DNA of 10,801 bases, taken from an uncultured Brevibacterium sp. Its GTDB lineage: Bacteria > Actinomycetota > Actinomycetes > Actinomycetales > Brevibacteriaceae. The stretch is taken from NCBI GenBank assembly GCA_902489215.1, contig CABTZE010000065.1, positions 1 through 10,801 on the forward strand. The letters are read 5' to 3'. The notes below the pieces were generated by a model. That model was not told the DNA's origin. It ran no database searches and saw only the letters and a list, made by a program, of their open reading frames with translations. Position numbers and translations under genes: made by a program. Below are positions 1-6,721 of the stretch, in pieces (within the stretch, counting starts at the first letter, position 1; the number at the start of each line of letters is the position of its first letter).

Positions 1-23
1 CACGATGTCCCGAGATCTATTCG

Positions 24-105
24 TACCGGATGCGGGACTCGAACCCGCACATCTTGCGATAGAGCATTTTGAGTGCTCCGCGTCTACCAATTCCGCCAAT
101 CCGGC
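24..105 (-). tRNA. tRNA-Leu(CAA)
   Basis: This is an 82-nt cloverleaf on the minus strand that decodes the leucine codon UUG. The acceptor stem is GCCGGAU paired with AUCCGGU, with a G-U at 1:72 and the leucine discriminator A73 at position 24. The anticodon stem GAGCA/UGCUC encloses the loop CUCAAAA, so the anticodon CAA lies at 69-71. The 13-nt variable region holds a 3-bp arm closed by GCAA, as expected for a class II tRNA. The T arm is GCGGG-UUCGAGU-CCCGC. No CCA is encoded after A73 (the next bases read CGA), so CCA would be added enzymatically. The gene is divergent from pdtaR. Confidence 0.97.
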
Positions 106-107
106 AT

Positions 108-142
108 CAGGGCAATCGTAGTGCACGCGCTCAGATGCACAA
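108..142 (-). promoter_or_regulatory. Candidate promoter of tRNA-Leu
   Basis: Read on the minus strand, TTGTGC (142 to 137), a 16-nt spacer and TACGAT (120 to 115) would place a start near 108, three bases before the mature tRNA. The -10 fits the actinobacterial TANNNT consensus, while the -35 keeps only its TTG. This is inference from spacing and motif. Confidence 0.45.
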
Positions 143-212
143 AACAGGTGCCTCCGGCGTCGTCTTTCCCGCTCAGGTCCGGCCTGCCATACCGTTTGCG
201 GACCAAGCCGAC

Positions 213-225
213 TACGATGGAGGCG
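213..225 (+). promoter_or_regulatory. Candidate leaderless promoter of pdtaR
   Basis: TACGAT at 213-218 occupies exactly -12 to -7 if transcription begins at 225, the G of the GTG start codon. No convincing -35 is seen at the usual distance, which is common in actinobacterial promoters. A GGAGG at 219-223 lies only one base before the start codon, too close for normal Shine-Dalgarno use. The same geometry recurs at polA and uvrB. Confidence 0.55.
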
Positions 226-830
226 TGTCTAACCCAGATCAAGAAGTTCAGCCCGTACGTCGAGTCATCGTCGCAGAAGACGAATCCGTTATCCGACTCG
301 ACATTGTGGAAATGCTCCGGGAAGTCGGCTACGACGTCGTAGGCGAAGCAGGCGACGGTGAATCAGCCGTCCGACTTGCCGAAGAGCTCCGTCCCGACCT
401 CGTTGTCATGGACATCAAAATGCCGAAGCTCGACGGCATTTCCGCAGCCGAAAAGATTGCCAAGGCCAGCATTGCGCCCGTTGTGCTGCTCACCGCGTTC
501 TCACAGAAGGAACTCGTTGAGCGTGCCCGCGATGCCGGCGCCATGGCCTATGTTGTCAAGCCGTTCACGGCCGCGGACCTGGTTCCGGCCCTGGAGATCG
601 CACAGTCGCGCTATCAGGAAATCCAGGCACTGGAATCTGAGATTGCGGACATGACCGACCGCTTCGAAACCCGTAAGCTGGTCGAACGGGCCAAGGGCCT
701 GCTCATCTCCAATATGGGACTGACCGAGCCCGAAGCGTTCCGCTGGATTCAGAAGACCTCAATGGACCGTCGCCTGACAATGCGCGAAGTCGCCGAAACG
801 GTTCTCAACCAGCTCGACTCAAAAGACTGA
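225..830 (+). CDS. pdtaR: ANTAR-domain response regulator, PdtaR type
   Basis: This 201-residue cytoplasmic two-component regulator is phosphorylated by a partner histidine kinase (PdtaS in mycobacteria, not in this window) and acts by binding RNA. An N-terminal receiver domain (about 12-125) carries the acidic pocket E18-D19, the phosphoacceptor D63, T90 and K112 before P113-F114. A coiled linker (about 130-148) leads to the ANTAR domain (about 149-197), with its TRKLVERAKGLL start and conserved DRR (181-183). ANTAR domains bind paired-hairpin RNAs and act by antitermination. The GTG start at 225 is chosen because the protein then begins about ten residues before the receiver domain, as in Rv1626, and because a TANNNT element sits correctly for a leaderless transcript. 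The frame stays open upstream to 69, but that would run into the tRNA. The gene stands alone on its strand and ends before a hairpin. Confidence 0.93.
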   Translation: MSNPDQEVQPVRRVIVAEDESVIRLDIVEMLREVGYDVVGEAGDGESAVRLAEELRPDLVVMDIKMPKLDGISAAEKIAKASIAPVVLLTAFSQKELVERARDAGAMAYVVKPFTAADLVPALEIAQSRYQEIQALESEIADMTDRFETRKLVERAKGLLISNMGLTEPEAFRWIQKTSMDRRLTMREVAETVLNQLDSKD

Positions 831-860
831 TACTGCAGACTGAGCTTTCTCACTGCAGAA

Positions 861-896
861 GGCGGCCCTGACCCGTTAGCGGGCGGGGCCGCCTTT
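861..896 (+). terminator. Terminator between pdtaR and thioesterase gene
   Basis: GGCGGCCC (861-868) pairs with GGGCCGCC (886-893). A smaller inner stem CCCG/CGGG (872-875 with 880-883) closes on TTAG, and a short TTT follows at 894-896. The hairpin lies 30 bp after the pdtaR stop. It may also stop the convergent thioesterase transcript, although the T-run on that strand is weak. Confidence 0.8.
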
Positions 897-949
897 GCTG
901 TGCGCGGGTGGCTGGTGGTTCGGTTCGCAGGTCGGTACAGACAGCCCCA

Positions 950-1396
950 TCATCGCTGCGGCTGGAGCACCAGGTTGGTGATGCGCACAATCGACAGGAG
1001 CTTGCCGTTGTCGTCCGTCATGCGAACCTCGTGGTTGATGATGGTGCGTCCAGCGTGGATGACTTCAGCGCGTCCCCAAACCCGTCCGCTGCGAGCGGCT
1101 TTCAGGTGGGTGGCGTTGAGGTCAACGCCGACGACGTTCGTCCCGGCGCGCATGAAAGAGTGCAGCGAGGCCAGGGATTCTGCAAGCGCCACGTGTGCGC
1201 CGCCGTGGAAAAGGCCCGCGGGCTGCTTATTGCCCTCAACCGGCACGCTGCCCGTCAGGAAGTCGTAGCCCAGGGTGTCCACCGACATGTTCATAGCGGC
1301 CATGAGGGTGTCGTCGTCAAACTTCTGGTAGTCGGCGAGGATTGCCGCGTATTCTTCTTCGCTCAATCCCTCTGCCAGTGGTGTGATCTGCTTCAT
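950..1396 (-). CDS. Hotdog-fold acyl-CoA thioesterase (YdiI/MenI-like, PaaI family)
   Basis: This 148-residue cytoplasmic protein probably hydrolyses an acyl-CoA or aroyl-CoA thioester. The core KQPAGLFHGGAHVALAESL (residues 57-75) is very close to the E. coli YdiI segment around its catalytic Glu. Here the matching residues are H64, G65-G66 and E73. The later NATHLKAARSGRV stretch and the final beta strands match the same family, and the length is normal. YdiI/MenI cleaves 1,4-dihydroxy-2-naphthoyl-CoA in menaquinone synthesis, so that substrate is plausible but not shown. The ATG at 1396 is preceded by AAGGAGG (1400-1406 on the complement), a strong Shine-Dalgarno three bases away. The gene is divergent from polA and convergent with pdtaR. 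A thioesterase at this position beside polA is, to my knowledge, common in actinobacteria. Confidence 0.88.
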   Translation of the reverse strand: MKQITPLAEGLSEEEYAAILADYQKFDDDTLMAAMNMSVDTLGYDFLTGSVPVEGNKQPAGLFHGGAHVALAESLASLHSFMRAGTNVVGVDLNATHLKAARSGRVWGRAEVIHAGRTIINHEVRMTDDNGKLLSIVRITNLVLQPQR

Positions 1397-1407
1397 GTTC
1401 CTCCTTG

Positions 1408-1420
1408 TGGGGTCACTGTA
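1408..1420 (-). promoter_or_regulatory. Candidate promoter of thioesterase gene
   Basis: TACAGT (1420 to 1415 on the minus strand) fits TANNNT and would start transcription near 1408. That gives a leader of about 12 nt which just contains the AAGGAGG ribosome binding site. No clear -35 is present. Confidence 0.4.
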
Positions 1421-1459
1421 GTCGATTGAATCCGCCCCGCCTTGCCGCAGCTTTGCCGG

Positions 1460-1472
1460 TAGTGTTGAGGTG
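1460..1472 (+). promoter_or_regulatory. Candidate leaderless promoter of polA
   Basis: TAGTGT at 1460-1465 occupies -12 to -7 relative to a start at 1472, the G of the polA GTG codon. GAGG (1467-1470) sits one base before the codon, too close to act as a normal ribosome binding site. The layout TAGTGT-N6-GTG matches pdtaR (TACGAT-N6-GTG) and uvrB (TAGCCT-N6-ATG). No -35 is seen. Confidence 0.55.
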
Positions 1473-4099
1473 TGAGCACGAAGCGACTTCTTCTGATTGA
1501 CGGCCATTCCCTTGCCTACCGGGCGTACTACGCTCTGCCGCCGGAGAACTTCTCGACGGCTGACGGGCAGACCACGAACGCTGTTTTCGGCTTCGCCCGG
1601 ATGCTGTTGACGGCGGTCAACACGCTTGAGCCCACGCACGTCGCGGTGGCTTTCGATTTGGGCCGGCAGACGTTCCGTCTTGAGGAGTACCCGGAGTACA
1701 AGGCCGGCCGTGCCAAGACGCCGGAGGACTTCCACGGCCAGGTCGACCTCATCAAGGACATGCTTGCCGCCTTCGGCGTTCCGGTGATCACCCGGGAGGG
1801 GTACGAGGCGGATGATCTGTTGGCCTCGCTTGCTCGCCGGGGTGCGGGGGAGGGCTATGACACCCTCATCGCCTCGGGTGACAAAGACTCCTTCCAGTTG
1901 GCCGATGAGAACATCACGATCATGTATCCCAAGAGGGGCTTCACCGACCTGCAGCACATGACGCCGCAGGCGGTGGAAGACAAATACGGCGTCAGCCCTG
2001 CCAACTACCGAGGCCTTGCTGCTCTCGTGGGCGAAAAGGCCGACAACCTGCCCGGGGTTCCGGGAGTCGGCGAAAAGACCGCCGCAAAATGGCTGACGAA
2101 GTACGGTGATCTGCCGGCCATCATCGACAACGCGGAGGACATCGGAGGCAAAGTCGGGCAGAGCCTGCGCGACCACCTTGCCGATGTCGAGCGGAATTAC
2201 CGTCTTAACCGTCTTATCGACGATCTCGACATTCCGCTGGAACTGGGCGATGCAGCGCTGGGACGCGGCAGCGCCGAGGCGATCGGCGAACTGTTCGATG
2301 TTCTCGAGTTCCGCCAGCTCGCAGCTGAGATCGGCCCATTCCTCGGTGGTGCTGAGATTCCGGCGCCGGCTGGAAGCGAAGTGCCCGCACCGCAGAAGAC
2401 TGACGATGTGGCGGCTGTTGTCGCTGCCTCCGAGGGTGAAGTTTTGGGTGTCGACGTCGACCTCGAAACACCGGACGTGCTCGGCTTTGCCGCCGGTGAC
2501 AGCGCGTGGCTTATCGACATGACCGCGCTTGCCCCGGAAGCCGAAAAACAGGTCGCCAGCCTGCTTGCAGAGCATCCGCAGATCACCATGCACGATGCTA
2601 AGCCGCAGATCAAAGCGCTTGCTGACAACGGCCTGCGGGTGCGCGTGTGGACCGACACGGAGCTTGCCGCCTATCTGCTGATGCCGGATGCGCGCGGCTA
2701 CGATCTCGAAGAGCTCGCTCAGAGCCGTGCCGGAATCGCGGCCGCGCAGCCTGACGAGAACGCCGGCACCCTGCTTGAGAACACGGATGACGAGGCTGCG
2801 GGCAGGAGAGCCTACCTCGCCTCGCGACTGGCACCGCTGCTGCGAGAACAGCTGGACGAATACAGCCAGCTGGCGGTCCTTGATGACATTGAAATGCCCA
2901 CACAGGCTGTTCTTGCTCAGATGGAGCTCGTCGGCATCAATATCGATTCCTCGCAGCTGCAGAACCTCATTGACGAGTTCGGGCGTGAAGCCGACCAGAG
3001 CGCAGAAGACGCGTACGCGGCTATCGGACACACCGTCAACCTCGGTTCACCAAAACAGCTGCAGACCGTGCTGTTCGATGAACTCGACATGCCGAAGACC
3101 AAGAAGACGAAAACGGGCTACACCACCAATGCGGATGCGCTCAACGATCTGTTCCGCAAAACGCAGCACCCTTTCTTGGAGCACCTGCTGGCTCACCGAG
3201 AGCGCACCAAGCTCAAGCAGACGGTTGTCGGTCTGAAGAAGGAAATCTCCGATGACGGGCGGATTCACACCACCTATCTGCAGACGATGACCGCAACCGG
3301 CAGGCTCAGCTCAAAAGACCCGAACCTGCAGAACATCCCGGTGCGCACGGACTCGGGAAGGCGCATCCGCGGTGTTTTCACCGCAGACGCGGACGCCGGA
3401 TTCACGGACTTGATGAGCGCTGACTATTCGCAGATCGAAATGCGGATCATGGCCCACCTTTCCGGGGACGAAGCGCTCATTGATGCGTTTCGCGACGGTG
3501 AGGACCTGCACTCCTTCGTCGCCGGCCAGGTGTTCCAGATTCCAGTGGAGGAAGTCAGCCGCCCGCAGCGCGAAAAGGTCAAGGCCATGTCCTACGGCCT
3601 GGTCTACGGTCTGTCTGCCTACGGTCTGTCGAATCAGCTGGGCATCAGCCCGAGCGAAGCCTCGGAGCTCATGGCCGTGTATTTCTCGCGTTTCGGCGCG
3701 GTAAAGGAATACCTCGACGGTTCGGTCGAAGAAGCACGGAAGATGGGCTACACACAGACGATGTACGGCCGTCGGCGCTATCTGCCGGCCCTGCAGTCGG
3801 ACAGTCGCCCGCAGCGTGAAATGGCCGAACGCGCAGCTCTCAACAGCCCCATCCAGGGCACCGCGGCAGACATCATGAAGATCGCCATGTGCAGGATTGC
3901 CGACGCATTGGCCGAGGCGGAGCTCAAGTCCCGCATTCTTCTGCAGGTGCACGACGAAGTGATCGTCGAGTGTGCCGCGGGTGAGTTCGACAGCGTCGAA
4001 AGGATCGTGGTCGACACGATGCAAAACGCGGCTGAGCTCAGTGTGCCCCTGGACGTCAATGTGGGGCGCGGCCCGGACTGGCAGTCAGCGGCACACTGA
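1472..4099 (+). CDS. polA: DNA polymerase I
   Basis: This 875-residue enzyme fills gaps and removes RNA primers during repair and lagging-strand synthesis. The N-terminal 5' nuclease domain (about 1-290) has its acidic set D10, D62, E112, D114, D115, D137, D139 and D191, plus a helix-hairpin-helix near 195-208. The middle domain (about 305-465) resembles the 3'-5' exonuclease but is decayed. The first site reads D328-V-D330, the position of E. coli D424 appears to be Q379, and the D501 region has Y448. Proofreading is therefore unlikely, as in mycobacterial Pol I. The polymerase domain is intact: motif A DYSQIEMRI (D651), motif B KAMSYGLVYG (704-713) and motif C QVHDE (D828). Y708 replaces the E. 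coli F762 residue. The GTG start gives the standard N-terminus, and the alignment of residues with E. coli was made by eye. The gene appears monocistronic and ends before a strong hairpin. Confidence 0.98.
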   Translation: MSTKRLLLIDGHSLAYRAYYALPPENFSTADGQTTNAVFGFARMLLTAVNTLEPTHVAVAFDLGRQTFRLEEYPEYKAGRAKTPEDFHGQVDLIKDMLAAFGVPVITREGYEADDLLASLARRGAGEGYDTLIASGDKDSFQLADENITIMYPKRGFTDLQHMTPQAVEDKYGVSPANYRGLAALVGEKADNLPGVPGVGEKTAAKWLTKYGDLPAIIDNAEDIGGKVGQSLRDHLADVERNYRLNRLIDDLDIPLELGDAALGRGSAEAIGELFDVLEFRQLAAEIGPFLGGAEIPAPAGSEVPAPQKTDDVAAVVAASEGEVLGVDVDLETPDVLGFAAGDSAWLIDMTALAPEAEKQVASLLAEHPQITMHDAKPQIKALADNGLRVRVWTDTELAAYLLMPDARGYDLEELAQSRAGIAAAQPDENAGTLLENTDDEAAGRRAYLASRLAPLLREQLDEYSQLAVLDDIEMPTQAVLAQMELVGINIDSSQLQNLIDEFGREADQSAEDAYAAIGHTVNLGSPKQLQTVLFDELDMPKTKKTKTGYTTNADALNDLFRKTQHPFLEHLLAHRERTKLKQTVVGLKKEISDDGRIHTTYLQTMTATGRLSSKDPNLQNIPVRTDSGRRIRGVFTADADAGFTDLMSADYSQIEMRIMAHLSGDEALIDAFRDGEDLHSFVAGQVFQIPVEEVSRPQREKVKAMSYGLVYGLSAYGLSNQLGISPSEASELMAVYFSRFGAVKEYLDGSVEEARKMGYTQTMYGRRRYLPALQSDSRPQREMAERAALNSPIQGTAADIMKIAMCRIADALAEAELKSRILLQVHDEVIVECAAGEFDSVERIVVDTMQNAAELSVPLDVNVGRGPDWQSAAH

Positions 4100-4113
4100 C
4101 AGTGCGCACACAC

Positions 4114-4147
4114 GAGTGTGGCCCCGCCTTCGGGCGGGGCCACACTC
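4114..4147. terminator. Bidirectional hairpin between polA and methyltransferase gene
   Basis: A perfect 15-bp stem (4114-4128 with 4133-4147) closes on a C(UUCG)G tetraloop, an exceptionally stable loop in RNA. There is no U-tract on either strand. Its place between convergent stops at 4099 and 4155 supports a shared terminator or 3'-end stabiliser. Confidence 0.85.
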
Positions 4148-4154
4148 ATGGTGG

Positions 4155-4991
4155 TCAATCGGCCAATCGAGTTGAAAAGATTGCAGTGCCCGGCATCAGC
4201 TTGCCGCGCAGGGGAGACCATCCGCCCCACGAGGTTTCGTTGTCTTCGGGCCATTCGGGTTCTGTGAGCTTTTCCAACACGAAGCCCGCGCCGTTGATGA
4301 GTGAGACCCAGTCGCCCAGCGTGCGGTGGTGCTCGGCATAGATCGGGTTGCCCTGTTCGTCGAGTTCGACGTAGGGAGTGCGATCGAAGTACGAGTATTC
4401 GACACTCAGGCCGTCTTCGCTCGGAACGTCCGGGAAGATCCACCGCAGCGGGTGGGTTACGGAGAACACCCAGCGGCCGCCGGGACGAAGCACCCGCGCA
4501 GTTTCTTCCAAAACCTTTTCGGCGTCCTTGACGAAGGGGAGGGCCCCGTAGGACGAAAAGGCGATGTCGAAGGAGCCCGAGGGGAATGGCAGCTGACGGG
4601 CATCGGCCAGCAGGAAAGTCGGCGGGGTGGCGGACTCGCTGAGGGGATTCTCCCTGGAAAGACGAGCGGCCTGTTCCAGCATTCCGGACGAAACATCGCA
4701 TCCGGTGACAATTCCGCCCTGTTCGGCAACCCAGCGTGAACACTGTCCGGCTCCACAGCCGATTTCGAGCACCTGCCGGCGAGCTACATCGCCGAGAAGG
4801 TTGACGTCGTCTTCCTTAACCCCTTCTGGACACCAAATGAATTCTTTGGCGCCGAGAAAAGAGCCGTGCTCGGCCAGATAGTCCTCCGCGGAACTGTCCC
4901 AGTAGGTCCGATTGGCCCGAACAGAGGCCTCTTCGTCGATCGGAAAGTATCCGCCGGAGATGATGCTGGGGTAGCCGTCAGACGTGCTCAT
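4155..4991 (-). CDS. Class I SAM-dependent methyltransferase
   Basis: This 278-residue predicted cytoplasmic methyltransferase has an unknown substrate. The Rossmann fold shows motif I VLEIGCGAG (74-82), an acidic residue ending strand beta-2 (D99 in GCDVS), D130 in LLADARQLPF and FDIAFSS near 141-147. The post-motif segment VLRPGGRWVFS begins at 157. The N-terminal region with NRTYWDSSAEDYLAEHG (27-43) and the distal HHRTLGDWVSLINGAGF (221-237) recall a conserved actinobacterial family often found near polA and rpsA; that recollection is from general knowledge. The overall type is UbiE/UbiG-like, but nothing here points to quinone methylation. The ATG at 4991 has a weak GGAAG upstream. The gene is divergent from rpsA and convergent with polA. 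Confidence 0.9.
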   Translation of the reverse strand: MSTSDGYPSIISGGYFPIDEEASVRANRTYWDSSAEDYLAEHGSFLGAKEFIWCPEGVKEDDVNLLGDVARRQVLEIGCGAGQCSRWVAEQGGIVTGCDVSSGMLEQAARLSRENPLSESATPPTFLLADARQLPFPSGSFDIAFSSYGALPFVKDAEKVLEETARVLRPGGRWVFSVTHPLRWIFPDVPSEDGLSVEYSYFDRTPYVELDEQGNPIYAEHHRTLGDWVSLINGAGFVLEKLTEPEWPEDNETSWGGWSPLRGKLMPGTAIFSTRLAD

Positions 4992-5017
4992 ACACTTCCA
5001 TTCACATTGAACAGTGG

Positions 5018-5030
5018 GTTGCCTATTCTA
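5018..5030 (-). promoter_or_regulatory. Candidate promoter of methyltransferase gene
   Basis: TAGAAT (5030 to 5025 on the minus strand) is a good -10 that predicts a start near 5018 and a 27-nt leader. No clear -35 is seen at 16-18 bp. It overlaps the proposed -35 of the divergent rpsA promoter. Confidence 0.4.
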
Positions 5031-5061
5031 AACCGCTTCGATGGATGTTACGATTATCCAT
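5026..5061 (+). promoter_or_regulatory. Candidate rpsA promoter
   Basis: TTCTAA (5026-5031), a 17-nt spacer and TACGAT (5049-5054) would start transcription near 5061, giving rpsA a leader of about 120 nt. The -10 is good and the -35 is poor (three of six bases match). The element overlaps the opposing methyltransferase -10 and is enclosed on its -10 side by an inverted repeat. Confidence 0.4.
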
Positions 5062-5063
5062 CG
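5039..5063. repeat. 8-bp inverted repeat, possible operator
   Basis: CGATGGAT (5039-5046) and ATCCATCG (5056-5063) form a perfect inverted repeat with a 9-bp spacer. Arm centres are 17 bp apart. The spacer contains the candidate rpsA -10, TACGAT. The layout resembles a dimeric repressor site, but I do not recognise a known operator. Confidence 0.4.
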
Positions 5064-5124
5064 TGTAGTGCTTGCGCAGACAACGCGCCCGTTTACACAC
5101 AAAATCTGTCCATATCAATACGAG

Positions 5125-5169
5125 CTCCGGACCGAGCATCCCGCCTGGACCGGATAATCCAAATCGGAG
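5125..5169 (+). promoter_or_regulatory. Possible structured rpsA leader
   Basis: In the rpsA leader, CTCCG (5125-5129) can pair with CGGAG (5165-5169), which includes the only Shine-Dalgarno-like sequence before the ATG. The overlapping TCCGG (5126-5130) can instead pair with CCGGA (5150-5154), leaving that sequence free. The helices are only 5 bp, so this is tentative. S1 represses its own translation in E. coli, which makes a controlled leader plausible. Confidence 0.25.
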
Positions 5170-5180
5170 TCCCTAACTTT

Positions 5181-6659
5181 ATGACCACTAGCACGCCGGA
5201 CGCGGCGAACACCAAGCAGATCGCTGTCGACGACATCGGTTCTGCGGAAGATTTCCTCGCGGCAGTCGACGAAACCATCAAGTACTTCAACGACGGAGAC
5301 ATCGTTGAGGGCACAGTCGTCAAGGTCGACCGCGACGAAGTCCTGGTCGACATCGGATACAAGACGGAAGGTGTCATCCTTTCGCGCGAACTGTCGATCA
5401 AGCACGACGTCGACCCCTCTGAGGTTGTCGAAGTCGGGGACCCGATCGAAGCCCTCGTGCTGACGAAGGAAGACAAAGACGGCCGCCTGATGCTCTCGAA
5501 GAAGCGCGCACAGTACGAGCGCGCTTGGGGCGACATTGAAAAGATCAAGGAAGACGACGGCGTCGTCACCGGTTCGGTCATCGAGGTCGTCAAGGGCGGC
5601 CTGATCGTCGACATCGGACTGCGCGGCTTCCTGCCGGCTTCGCTTGTTGAAATGCGCCGCGTTCGCGACCTCACGCCGTACATCGGCCAGGAAGTCGAAG
5701 CCAAGATCATCGAGCTCGACAAGAACCGCAACAACGTAGTTCTGTCGCGTCGCGCATGGCTGGAAGAAACCCAGTCGGCTGTCCGCCACGACTTCCTGCA
5801 GACCCTGCAGAAGGGCCAGGTGCGCCCCGGCGTCGTGTCGTCGATCGTCAACTTCGGTGCCTTCGTGGACCTGGGCGGAGTCGACGGACTCGTCCACGTG
5901 TCCGAACTGTCTTGGAAGCACATCGATCACCCGTCCGAGGTCGTCGCAGTTGGCGACGAGGTCACGGTCGAGGTTCTCGACGTCGACATGGACCGCGAAC
6001 GCGTCTCCCTGTCGCTCAAGGCCACCCAGGAAGACCCGTGGCAGCACTTCGCTCGTACCCACGTCATCGGTCAGATCGTGCCCGGTAAGGTCACCAAGCT
6101 GGTTCCGTTCGGTGCGTTCGTTCGCGTCGAAGACGGCATCGAAGGCCTCGTGCACATCTCCGAGCTCGCAGTCCGCCACATCGACCTGCCCGAACAGGTT
6201 GTCTCGGTTGACGAAACCATCTACGTCAAGGTCATCGACATCGACCTGGACCGCCGCCGCATCTCGCTGTCGCTCAAGCAGGCCAACGAAGGTGTGGACC
6301 CGGACGCCGAGGAATTCCTCGACCCGGCCCTCTACGGCATGCTCCAGGAGTACGACGAAGACGGCAACTACAAGTACCCTGAAGGCTTCGACCCCGAAAC
6401 CCAGGAATGGATGGAAGGCTACGAAGCACAGCGCGAAGAATGGGAGCAGCAGTACGCTGCCGCCCAGGAACGCTGGGAAGAGCACAAGAAGCAGGTTGCT
6501 CGCGCAATCGCCGCTGACGCAGAAGCCGCCGCTCAGGCCGGCGACGACGCAGCGGGTGCGGGCGCTTCGTTCAGCACGGAAGAATCCGCTGAGGACGAAG
6601 GCACCCTGGCTTCCGACGAAGCTCTCGCAGCACTGCGCGAAAAGCTCGCGGGCAACTGA
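5181..6659 (+). CDS. rpsA: 30S ribosomal protein S1
   Basis: This 492-residue RNA-binding protein of the small ribosomal subunit helps bind mRNA for translation. Four S1 (OB-fold) domains are visible at about 37-107, 125-192, 210-281 and 296-368. The third and fourth contain the typical cores NFGAFVDLGGVDGLVHVSEL and PFGAFVRVEDGIEGLVHISE. Four domains are usual for actinobacteria, against six in E. coli. After 370 comes an acidic, Trp- and Gln-containing helical stretch and a disordered Ala/Glu/Asp-rich tail ending in LREKLAGN. The ATG at 5181 gives the standard N-terminus, although the frame is open upstream. GGAG at 5166-5169 lies 11 bases away, a long spacing. The gene is divergent from the methyltransferase gene and ends in a strong intrinsic terminator. 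Confidence 0.98.
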   Translation: MTTSTPDAANTKQIAVDDIGSAEDFLAAVDETIKYFNDGDIVEGTVVKVDRDEVLVDIGYKTEGVILSRELSIKHDVDPSEVVEVGDPIEALVLTKEDKDGRLMLSKKRAQYERAWGDIEKIKEDDGVVTGSVIEVVKGGLIVDIGLRGFLPASLVEMRRVRDLTPYIGQEVEAKIIELDKNRNNVVLSRRAWLEETQSAVRHDFLQTLQKGQVRPGVVSSIVNFGAFVDLGGVDGLVHVSELSWKHIDHPSEVVAVGDEVTVEVLDVDMDRERVSLSLKATQEDPWQHFARTHVIGQIVPGKVTKLVPFGAFVRVEDGIEGLVHISELAVRHIDLPEQVVSVDETIYVKVIDIDLDRRRISLSLKQANEGVDPDAEEFLDPALYGMLQEYDEDGNYKYPEGFDPETQEWMEGYEAQREEWEQQYAAAQERWEEHKKQVARAIAADAEAAAQAGDDAAGAGASFSTEESAEDEGTLASDEALAALREKLAGN

Positions 6660-6676
6660 CCTTCTCTGAAGCAAAG

Positions 6677-6718
6677 CCGTGGCCACTCCCACCGGGGGGC
6701 GGCCACGGTTTTTCTTTT
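6677..6718 (+). terminator. Intrinsic terminator of rpsA
   Basis: CCGTGGCC (6677-6684) pairs with GGCCACGG (6701-6708) around a 16-nt loop, followed by TTTTTCTTTT (6709-6718). AAAG before the stem can extend it into the T-run. This is a classic rho-independent terminator. It ends three bases before the ATG of the next gene. Confidence 0.93.
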
Positions 6719-6721
6719 GGC

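Noticed and set aside
950..3031. A very long open minus-strand frame (693 codons) running from the thioesterase through the 5' part of polA.
   Set aside because: Only the last 148 codons (from the ATG at 1396) look like a protein family. The rest is the antisense shadow of polA, caused by GC-rich codon bias.
4866..5180. An in-frame upstream extension of rpsA of 105 codons.
   Set aside because: It would overlap the methyltransferase gene on the other strand. It resembles no S1 N-terminus, and the ATG at 5181 gives the standard S1 start.
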